Position numbers and translations under genes: made by a program. Under the pieces are notes generated by a model, which was not told the DNA's origin, did not search any database, and saw only the letters and a list, made by a program, of their open reading frames with translations. DNA of 64,000 nt from Tenebrio molitor (taxonomy: Eukaryota > Arthropoda > Insecta > Coleoptera > Tenebrionidae): positions 1,736,001 to 1,800,000 of the forward strand of contig NC_091052.1 in NCBI RefSeq assembly GCF_963966145.1, written 5' to 3'. Below, in pieces: positions 54,204 through 64,000 of this stretch. Each line of letters opens with the position of its first letter. Within the stretch, counting starts at the first letter, position 1.

Positions 54204-57200
54204 TATGTAACTAACTATTACAATACCGTATTGATCTTATAATTATTATTACAAAATGGGTTCAGTTTAAAAGAGAAAATATTTTCTGAAAAGCCATTGT
54301 TTTTGTAATTAACATCTAGATACATTCTTTTCAAGAAAACAACTTTTAATTCTCACTTCGTTTAGCTAGAATTATATGCAGAAACCAAAATTTATTAACG
54401 AGATTTTTTGACAAAACTATATTTAATAAGAGATTTAATAACCTGCAGTCGGCACACCTTTTGGTACAGTTAATTACTCTATTGATTTCTCATCTAAAGG
54501 TCGTTAACCAGTTGCGAAGGAGTTTTTTTTTTACTGAAACAGATATAATATTACAGACATATTTATTACATCGCGTTAAAGATAAAAAATAAGGTACGTG
54601 ATTCCAATTTTCGTTTTAGAGAAAAAACATTGATTTTATATTCCACGTAGTGTGTTTGGTAAACAATATCAATAAAAACCCAAATATGTTCCTTTTCCCA
54701 GACCGCAGACGAAAAAGAATCAATAACTGACATAATGATAAGCATTTATGACGTTAGTGTCTGAGTTTCGATGCAAGGACTGCAAGGTGAATCAATGTGA
54801 CAATGTAATTTACCAGAGTCAAACTCTTGTTAGTTCACCGCTGGTGGTTAATACGCAGAAATTGCTCTCTTAAAAGAGATGAATCATAAATTTAAAATCG
54901 CCGGTAGAATTTTTTAATTAAGCTGTTTACGACGCAAAGAACTTTGAACGCAATGTTTTGTTTGCTGTTTGGTTTCGTACGTTAACGAGATTATTTTCTC
55001 GAGGCAAACTAAATACGATCCTGAAGAGCGATCGCTAATCACATCTGATGCCTACCACTTTGTCTAACAAACAAGCGAAACAAACAAATTGTTTGAAACT
55101 GATCAGATAGCTCTCATGGATTTTTCCTATTTTCACTCGTAGTAGTGACGAGCTGGGTTCGGTCGCGGAAACAACCTGTCGCAGCTTGGTCTAATTCATT
55201 TTTTTTAACCAACTTCCTTCGGTATTCAACAGGCGGTTGCTGAAATTTGTGTTCAAAAGACGCCATAACTGTCGCCTTAATAAACGTGAACAGTAGGTAC
55301 AGGTTATCGCCGGAGCTTAAAGCACACGTTCGAGGGACACAGAGCCTTGAAGGTATTTTATTAATAGTTGTAGAGGTGGAGTCTTATCTGACGCAAATTT
55401 ATTTGGATCTTTTCTTTTTCGAATCGAGTAAAATAATAAATTTGTGTATTTGAGATAAAGCAAATTCGTTTGCCCGAGTTAGATTTCGTATACTTACACA
55501 AATACACAGATCTGTGCTAAATTTATCATTTATTATTTGTAATAAAAAGTCGCTGGTCATGAATTAGTACAAATTACTTTTCAAATTTTTTTTAGAAAAT
55601 GTACACCGTAAGAATCAATGTAGTGGATGAACATTTTATGTGTAATATCAGTGTTAAAGCTTAAAAGAACTAATTGCGATTCCTAAAATAAATAAATAAA
55701 TACAAAGCGTGCAATGATCATCTAAAAGTTCAGAATCAAAACTCAAACCAAAAAATACAAAAGCTGTTGAGGATACGTTATTTGATTTTTTTTTCAGTTC
55801 TTGTAAATGTCAACAACTCTCTAGACCTTGACCTGTTCGTTCACATTTCGTATAATTTTGAACATATTTTTGTTCATTACACAGATCTAATAAGAGCTAC
55901 CTAGATATGTGTGGTATTTAATCTTCATTACCAAAACCACAAATACCTTTCTTATCAACCAACAAATATGTTGGTTTGTCATTTTTTTAACCTTAAACAC
56001 GAATACTTATTATTTTATTTCAGAAAACAGTATTTTTTCTTTGATTTTTAGAGATTATAAGAAATTTTTTCTTTCCATACGGAACCTCCTTTTATTTTAT
56101 TTTTTGTAACATTTTAAGGGGTTTTTTATTTTGCGCTTACACAAATTCGAGCTTAACTTGTGTATTTATTACAGTTTTGGTTTTTATCTTCTTGATCTCT
56201 GATTCATGACTGCTATTGTCATTTATCTGTTAAATGATTATAAACAAAATTTCGAAGTGTTTGGAGTTTATTTTTGATCGAAGGAATACCTTGATATGAT
56301 AAAAAGTGTTAAAACATATTCAGCAGAATGCGTCGATGAAGCGTTTCAGACACATCTGAAGTGGAAGTTTGAACTTTGGAACGAGCACAATAAAGTTGTG
56401 AATTTTTTTAAACATCACTCACGCAACACCACATCATCGTATAGAAACATCATGAAAATCGCTGATTTTTTGATAAAACAGGAATAATTCACTGATGTAT
56501 AGGGGTGCGAAAAATACAAAGGGGAAGTTTGTTAAGCGTTAAATCCGTTCCCTTTGATGCCTGAAAAATATGTAGGTATTGGAAGAAATGATGCATGTAC
56601 CTGTTTTCAAAGATACTTGCACTTAAGTATCTCCCACACATGACCTATTCACACTTATGTACTCTGTTTCAAAAATTATCTTGGCCAAAAATAGGACAGT
56701 TCGAGCTGAGTCTAATTTATTGCATTATCTCTGAAACACTGGGTTATTTGATTTAGCCCCAGATATTTGTATGGAATATTTTATTCTTATCGTAAAATAA
56801 TATCCGGTTATCAATTGGTCAGATACCGATCTACGTGTCCACAATTGACTTTTGTTATATTTATTATTCCACGAAGTTGTAATTTCAAATCGATTCTTGC
56901 AACATCCAGAAATTCCCGGAAAATCATTAATAAAGAGTGAAACGTAATTTGTGTAATTCAGTGAATCAGTGAAGTAGCCTTTTCCTGTCGTAATTAAATA
57001 AATTAGTCAAATTTTCCTGCATACAGGAGCCTACGAAGTTTCCTTGTTTCAGGCGTAATTCAAGTTTCACAATTTTCCAACCCACAGGAATAGCTGTAAA
57101 AACCCTTTAGTTACGGAAATGACGCAATTGCTTCGATTAACTACCGAACACAAATAATATACGAATTTGCATTTCTATTTAAAACTTCAAAGCGCTGGAA

Positions 57201-59593
57201 TTGAGCGTTTTACGATTAATTACTTTATTTGCTAATTATTTTTTTTCAAAAAACTGATTCTTTGAGACCACCTTAATCATCAACTAATATTTCATTAAGA
57301 AATTACAACACAATCCAAAGACATTCTTCTTTATTTATTAAATGTATTAAATAAAAATGTCAAAACTAATTTTTTGTACTCATAACCTCAAAGTTTTTTA
57401 CTTTGGAGCAGGTTGGTAGTAGATGACGTAGACAGACGGTAATGTCAATTCACTTTAAACAAAATGGACGTTTCGTCACATTTGCAATCGTGGCATTAAT
57501 TTTCAATAAATAAGTACATAATTTTATTATATAACAAATAAGAAAAAATTCAAAAAGGTAAGAGTAATAACAGGACCGTGAAAATATATAATTATTGTTG
57601 TTTTTCGCCACCGACGGACGCTTCAAATTTTAATAATCTAGTAATCAGCGCGGAAGGTGCTACCAACTCAAAACAAAACAACAAAAAGTCACTAACGTTG
57701 AATTATTTACTTTTTTAATTTGATTTTTTAATATTTTTGAGTTATTCGTTACAAATAATAAAATTTCCCGATTACGCACACTTTAGGTGAACAACTATTT
57801 AACGTTTGTTAATTAATTTGAATCGTAACTTGAACCTTCCGAATTCTTCATTATAACAAAAATGTTTAATAATTTTTTTTGTGTGGACCCATCTGTTCAG
57901 AAGACTTTGCTATCACTGTGAATCGTTCTTTCACAACAGTATTTTACGAGTTCTATATATATTGTTTTTAGTTTTGTATCTTTCCCAAAACTTTTCAGCA
58001 CGTTTTTCTGTTATTGGTATTTTTCAGTCACGTATCAGAAAAATATGAACCGAACTGATATAGGAGCATAGTGTCACGTCCCAAATCACTTTTATGTCAT
58101 AGTGGATAATGTTCTTTTGAAGCAATTTTATTTGTGGAGATAAAATCGTTTCAGGTTTATACAGAAAAACATATATTTATTAAAAATATCTACTTTAACG
58201 TTAAGAAAATTTTCTTCCATCCGCTATAATATTGAAAGTATTTGTGTCAGAGATAAATGTTTCGAACGACCAAGAACATTAAAAAATTGGTAAACGATTT
58301 TGAACAGTTTTTGTGGTAAATTGCAATTTGTTCTGAAATAATTGCAGAAAACATGATTAATCACGGGATGTTGATTGACTGGTCCGCATAAACTGCACAT
58401 TATGCTAACAAAAAATGACAAGACATAATAAAACTTCACTTTGTTATTTTTATGTAAAATTTATCACACAGTGTACCCCCATTCTTTTTATAAATTTTTG
58501 CCGCCCACGCGATCTTTTTTCGTCCTAAATTTTGCTAATGAACCCGATGAAAAATTACATTCTTTTTTTGTTTTCTCACGATGAATAATGAAAAAACCGT
58601 GTAAATAAATCATTCGGCAGTGGGCACGCTTTACACCTCTATAAAATTTTTACAAGATCCTTTCGTAGTACAACGTTAGATTAATCGATACCCACTCCCG
58701 GAAATTATACTCGGAGTGTATAGCGCAGCACGATCTTTCTTTTCATTAGAAACTTGTTTAAAAATACAAATTAGATTCTGTAGGTACGGTGCTGGTTGTT
58801 TGCATGATAATTCCTCCGGTGTTAATGGCTTTCTTTTTAATTTACTTCATAAATCCCAGGCCGTTTAGATGCAGCTCTGTCGACCTGGATCCCCTCCGAT
58901 TAATTCGGTTTGCTTGCAGAAGACATGATTAAAGTGCGGCAGATTTTCATTCGTTTCGTAAACAATGATTCTTTATATATTTGTGGAAAAAGCAAACACA
59001 CTGCTAATATTAGACAACACTGGAAATAAGTCACATTCTATATATACAGATACGCATGGAAGAGCTCATACATCGACCAGACTTCACTGAAAACCAACGT
59101 CAATCGCTAAGCTGAAAATACAACATTAAGGAAAACACTGCGTAAAGATAAGGCTCCATTTTGACGCGTCTATACCATAGTTTTCCTGTGCGAATCGTCC
59201 TGATATGTTGTCCATGCATTAATCAGTATAACAACTGTAAACATTCATTAGTACGCTGTAACGTCTATCTACGATCGCGCTTAATTTGATGTAGTGTCGG
59301 TATTTGCTTTGTCGCGGAGGTATTGTGATGTAGTTTGGTGGTGCTTCGATGGGTGTCATCCTCTGATGGTATTTACAGCATGTCCTATGACGACAGTTGC
59401 AAGGAAAAGACAATTACTTAGGCGCAGATCCGTTTATTACAAGAACCACAGGAGGCACAGGTAGGGTAACAAACTCAAATTGAGATAACTGTTTTGTCAC
59501 ATCCAACAGTACTCACTCATCAAACATAACAGCGTCTTCGGGATTTTTCAGTCAGTGTCAACATTGACTTCATAATTTACTTTGAGCTGTATA
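54204..59593. other. Long AT-rich stretch, presumably intronic
   Basis: The small frames at 55247, 55909, 56296 and 58224 have no domain and typical AT-driven composition. No RNA gene was identified. If the rdgA-like gene continues rightward, this is intron. Confidence 0.45.
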
Positions 59594-60008
59594 CAGGGTG
59601 ATAATGAACGCGACGGAATTGCAAACGCAACCCACAATACATTTCCAAAACTAACGTGTATATTTGTTTTTTGATTTAAAAAAAAGTTAAAACATAGTTA
59701 GCTGTGCAGTTTCGTAAATTTTGACATAAACGTCATTCACTTGGTTAAATGAAGCTGTGAAAAAACGAAGAGTTTTGGGGAAAATGTTGCATAAACGCGC
59801 CACGGCAGAAGCATTTTTATTTACATTCACAATAAATCAGGATCATGTCAGTTGTGACAAATAAAATTATTGAAAACAAAGCCATCATGGATTCATAATT
59901 TCATTTTAAAACAATACGATATTTAAAATAGCCACGTTAACTGTGGAAATGTATTGTGGGTTGCATTTTCAATTCCGCCCTGCTCATTATCGCTCGTAAA
60001 ATACCCTG
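59594..60008. repeat. TA-flanked MITE, CAGGGTGATAATG tips
   Basis: The left tip CAGGGTGATAATGAACGCGA pairs imperfectly with the right end, which ends CTCATTATCGCTCGTAAAATACCCTG without a long gap. Inner repeats AACCCACAATACATTTCCA and their complement TGGAAATGTATTGTGGGTT also pair. TA flanks both sides. The same inner repeats form the hairpin at 61154-61265. Confidence 0.8.
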
Positions 60009-60304
60009 TATTTACGAAAGGAATTTTTTCACACCTGAAACTGAAATTTTAAAATGCTGTTCAGTTGAAAACCGTCCGAAAATGACACATTATTATTTCG
60101 GAGGTATAAATCAAACTGACACGGATGTCCTATCATTTTGAAAATAACAGCTCTGAACTGTGGTGATAAAAAATTAATTGAATTGTACTTTGTGCATTGT
60201 ACATTTTCTAAATTGGAGTGAAGTACGTCCTTTTATCCAGTAATTCTGTGATTTGAAAACTGTTTGTAATTATTTTGTTCTGTGTTTGAAATCTTCGTGA
60301 TTGT

Positions 60305-60607
60305 AAATTTCAACGTGGATTTATGGCTAGAAAATCTGTGACCACTAATCTGACGTGCTCCATTTAATATATATCAAAGTCCTTCGACTCGAAACAGCAA
60401 ACTGATGTGATCTCGGTGAACTTTCCCGAAGCGTTCGATAGTGTTAATCATCAGATTCTTGTTCGTAAACTTTCATTGTTCAGTATCTCCGATTCCCTTG
60501 TTCGACTTGTTAAATTATATTTACATGAACGTCAGTTGATTGTTCGTCACAATGGCCTTTATCTGAAGATATTGGCTTGTTACATTGGTATGCCTCAAGG
60601 TTTATAA
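60305..60607 (+). pseudogene. Non-LTR retrotransposon reverse-transcriptase fragment
   Basis: In one frame it reads KFQRGFMARKSVTTNL, a TAA stop, then YISKSFDSKQQTDVISVNFP, EAFDSVNHQILVRKLSLF and finally YIGMPQGL followed by TAA. This matches the QxGF...N, Y-x-D-x-x-x-AFD-x-V-x-H and PQGS-type blocks of LINE reverse transcriptases (fingers and start of palm); the first palm Asp has become Asn. The YxDD region and the rest are missing, so it is a short dead fragment. Confidence 0.8.
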
Positions 60608-61153
60608 ACTTGTGCGTCTTGTTGTCAACGACACTTTACATCTTCCTAGTCGTGAAGAAAATTTTAATTGAAATTAACTTTTTTGCGTTACCCACACACT
60701 TTCACTCGTTTCCGTGTCGGTTGTTATGGAAACAAGAAAGTAATAAAACTGTAATGGATTATAACGGTACTACTGACGTTATGAACAGAAAATAATGTTC
60801 CAATAATTAGTCTAAAGGGGGATATTATTATTAATTAAGACGAATTAAGTGCCAAACCAATGATTGAAATTTAAAAATATGCAAAAATTATTCATTAATT
60901 GAAAATAATAATGCTATTATTGAAATTATTTCGACCAACAGCATTTTTTGTTTTCAAGTAAAAACGGTATCGCAAAAATATTATACGGTACTCGCTCGTT
61001 AAGTGCTTACAACAGATCTAGAAATCCGGAAAAACTCTCCCTTGGGATCTCGTTTCACCAACTTTGTGCCAATCTGTTATAACCCACTTACCGACCTTGT
61101 ATCGTAATATACGAAATATGCGAAACTACGAGTACATCAACCAGTTGGTTTAT
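60608..61153. other. AT-rich non-coding stretch
   Basis: No continuation of the reverse-transcriptase fragment is recognisable. Nothing else seen. Confidence 0.4.
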
Positions 61154-61292
61154 TTGAATTGAAAATGCAACCCACAATACATTTGCAAAAAAGCTGAATA
61201 CCTACATATTTTCATTTCAGCATTCAGCTTTTTTTGGAAATGTATTGTGGGTTGCATTGTCAATACCGTCGAAATCACTCGTGAAATACCCT
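61154..61292. repeat. Hairpin repeat related to the MITE at 59594-60008
   Basis: Arms 61154-61198 and 61222-61265 pair around ACCTACATATTTTCATTTCA. They contain the AACCCACAATACATTT word of the MITE at 59594. Past the right arm, GTGAAATACCCTG matches that element's right tip. The left tip is missing. Confidence 0.75.
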
Positions 61293-63063
61293 GTGTTGGA
61301 ATTAAACTTGTTATTTATCAACAAGTGACATCTCTGAAAAATTTAGATTTTGGTCAAGAGCAACATTCTTGCAGATTAATGGAGTATCCATACATTTTAC
61401 AAAAGATTGTATGAAACGAAATACAGTTTATAAAAGAACGTAGGAATAGAAATTTTAACTGAGCCCTAAATTAGCTTATGTAGTTGTTTCTTCATTTTCC
61501 CAGTATTGTTTTTGTCTAGGATCTATGCATAATGTCAGATAATTTTGCTGTTTTGAAAGTTATCCATTTAGATATCAAAGTGATTTAGAATGTACCTCTA
61601 CAACGCGATATCAGTTGGGTCGTTTTATCTGACACTATATTAAAAAATATTTACGAGAAACAACACGATCACGTTGTGAAAATGCCTGTGGAAAATTACA
61701 AGAATAAATTAATACAATTAATATTGTTTGGTAGAGACGCTCCTGATTTTATAAACACACAAAAGAACAAAACTACAATTAAACGTATTCATAAATTACA
61801 TAATCATGAAATCGATAGTAATAATAAGATTCTGAGGAAGATAAAATAAGTGTTTAATAATTCTATCCCGACAACTCCATTTTTCATAAAAGTCTTCAGC
61901 ACGTTTTCCATATTTTTCAATCGGTAGAAGAAGTCAAAGTGAATTATTACTTTGCAATCTTTGATTTATATATTTATTATATATTGAAGGAGAAGCTGCA
62001 CCATTCTACGAGAAGAGTCGAAGATGAATGCCGCCATTAATCCGTGATATGTAAAGAATTCCGGAGTGTGCGTATGTCAAATAATATTCTTCCAGCATGT
62101 TAAGCAGAGTGGCAAATTTTTAAAGGCGGATGGTTTCGCATCCCGATCTTTCCTTCCCTTCAGCTTTTAATTCTCCAACCATTCCGCCCCAAAATTACAC
62201 CATAAATTTATGGATGAATTGAATTGTTCCTGTTCGACTACGCCACATAATTTGTCACTTAGTTCCTTACACTCGTTGATGGGTCGAGTCGTTAGAGGAA
62301 AAATACGATAAACAACCGTATCAAAAGAAAAAGGATAATGGATGTTCGCCTGTCATTTTAATCGCATTTGGCCGTATTGGCTTCTCCGCGCGCTCGCTTA
62401 AAATCGTATTACGGAAAGGTTATGTCTCGTTCACTACCACTTTATTTTCGCCACCGGAATATCTATGCTGCCCTTAGAGTTGTGCTACATCTATCATAAA
62501 TCGATTTGGGACACTGTCATCGTATACCTATTTTTGAAAGTAACGGACGCTTCGTAAACTTTGCTTATGGGAAAAATATTGTCAGCAAGCAACAGCACTC
62601 GTTTTTAAGAGAAACGCGGTCTGCTGATAGAGGGTTGTTGGCAAACCACATGCTGCAGACGTCCACTCTACATTAAAAATAGAATCGTACTTAACTGGAA
62701 CGTTGGCATTTTATCTTTCTGGCCGATTTTTACTTAAGATAACAGACGAGAAGTGCATTTAAAGTGATCGAAGTCATTATTGCAGATTTTATTGTCCTTT
62801 CAAGTTTTCAGCCGAATTTATGGCTTCATTAAATTTGTTTTGGACACAAATTATCCTGTTGTTATTCCGTAATTTAATGCCAATAAAAATATGAAATCGT
62901 AAATACCTTTTTGTTAACATACAAAAAATATAGAAAAATGTGTTGGTGTATCAAATTACATTTTTATGCGTCCAGACGAGAAGCTTTCCAATCAATTCAA
63001 AACAAAACTTTAATTCGAAACACAAATATTTACTCAAATTCATATATACAGTGAAGTCAGCGA
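61293..63063. other. AT-rich non-coding stretch
   Basis: Nothing that I can support as gene, RNA or repeat. Confidence 0.45.
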
Positions 63064-63184
63064 CCAGACTCAAGCTCAAATGATACTGTAGGAATCGACT
63101 TGCATATTTAGAACTGCAGCGTGCCAGACTCAAGTTCAAATGATGCAGTATCTGCAGAATCGACTCATTTAGAACTGCAGCGTG
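63064..63184. repeat. Imperfect tandem duplication, unit about 60 bp
   Basis: Units 63064-63123 and 63124-63184 both run from CCAGACTCAAG to GAACTGCAGCGTG, with small substitutions and compensating indels between them. The minus ORF 62951-63247 spans both and is probably spurious. Confidence 0.85.
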
Positions 63185-63767
63185 CACTGCGTATTGGTGC
63201 AATGTTTTGTAGATTTTGTGAGTGCGATTGAACCTGTCCAAAAGCATAATATAGAAAAATATTGGTGTTAAAGCAAAATTTTACCGACAACTTTTGAATT
63301 TTTTATTACTCAACACAAACAAAAATGTTTTCTGTTTAATGTAAACAAAACGATCTTTACATGTTTGGAAACAACCGGTTCATATGTATTTGTTCGAGAA
63401 CCCTCTTATTTTTTTTCAACAACCTTGTCATTAATCATCAAACCTTCACGTAGATGCAAGTACAATAGGTTCAGTGACAATTATTACATTTTGTCGAAAG
63501 TAAAATATTTCGTGCATGTTGCGGTGCTATTGTTATTATTTCCAAGTGTTTCAATTTATAGAAGTGAAATTTGCTAATGAAAATAAACAGTTTTGGTCAG
63601 AAAGATTAATTGTTTATACATGAAAAGCATGAAAAATTAATCGCTCATTAAGAAATCAGACAAAATGTAAATCAAAATCAAACAATAAACCTCAATTTTA
63701 GAAACAATATTTTGACTAAATTATTGTTTACCGCAATGGACTTCATTTAAATATATTTTCAAGGAAA
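63185..63767. other. AT-rich non-coding stretch
   Basis: The 70-codon frame at 63365-63577 lacks any domain. Nothing else seen. Confidence 0.4.
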
Positions 63768-64000
63768 GGAAAGGATACATCTGTCATTCCCCCGACGAGG
63801 GGCGGGCTGCTGAGGCTTTCCAGAGCCTTTTCAGCCACATTGACAGGAAGATTCGGGATGGGTACGGTGAGGATGGGTGCGGAAGGAGAGGTGATACTGA
63901 CCCAGCATTCGCCTTATCTGTGATATGAGACATACCACGATGCGATGGTGTGAGGAAACATTTGAAAAAAACCCACACCTGGTCAGGCGGCACCGGGGTT
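63768..64000 (-). mobile_element. Probable LINE 3' fragment, cut by the window edge
   Basis: There is an abrupt change to GC-rich sequence. On the minus strand it reads CAGGTGTGGGTTTTTTTC, then CACACCATCGCATCG and GATAAGGCGAATGCTGGGTC, a style I associate with 3' regions of arthropod LINEs (GGCGAATGCCGGG-type words). The 69-codon frame has no conserved domain. The element continues beyond the window, so assignment is tentative. Confidence 0.4.

Noticed and set aside
1..64000. tRNA, rRNA or CRISPR features
   Set aside because: I looked for GGTTCGAATCC-type T-arms with matching acceptor stems, rRNA-like blocks and regularly spaced repeats and found none; a tRNA scan could still find a degenerate copy.

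Overview
This is a 64 kb piece of an AT-rich, intron- and transposon-rich insect nuclear genome, most likely a beetle. There is no operon structure and almost no long ORF outside one retrotransposon and one host exon. Most of the window is intergenic or intronic DNA with short miniature inverted-repeat elements (MITEs), foldback repeats and decayed transposase or reverse-transcriptase remnants. All identifications come from reading the sequence; no search was run.

The dominant feature is a complete Ty3/gypsy-type LTR retrotransposon at 11575-20868 on the minus strand. It has two 2005-bp LTRs that look identical by eye (TGT...ACA ends), a 4-bp AGCT target-site duplication, a polypurine tract and a 435-codon gag. 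Pol lies in the -1 frame, with protease, reverse transcriptase, RNase H and a DD35E integrase. A canonical GGGAAAC slippery heptamer sits in the short gag/pol overlap. There is no env. Identical LTRs and open frames point to a very recent, possibly still mobile insertion.

The only confident host coding sequence is a plus-strand exon at 48843-49843. It resembles the N-terminal coding exon of insect eye-specific diacylglycerol kinase (rdgA) and ends at a GTATGT donor. The rest of that gene must lie beyond the right edge, so 49844-64000 is probably a large intron, and the DNA to the left is upstream sequence or a 5'UTR intron. Two copies of one 330-360 bp repeat lie in inverted orientation on either side of this exon.

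Other contents: decayed Tc1/mariner-type transposase fragments at 10388-10783 and 25147-25553, a non-LTR reverse-transcriptase fragment at 60305-60607, and a probable LINE fragment at the right edge. There are many TA-flanked MITEs whose tips begin CAGGG or similar, and at least six foldback elements whose central GC-rich core has a CGAG...CGAG look unlike the AT-rich surroundings. Two short GC-richer stretches (around 39.3 kb and 27.7 kb) may be an exon and a promoter, with low confidence.
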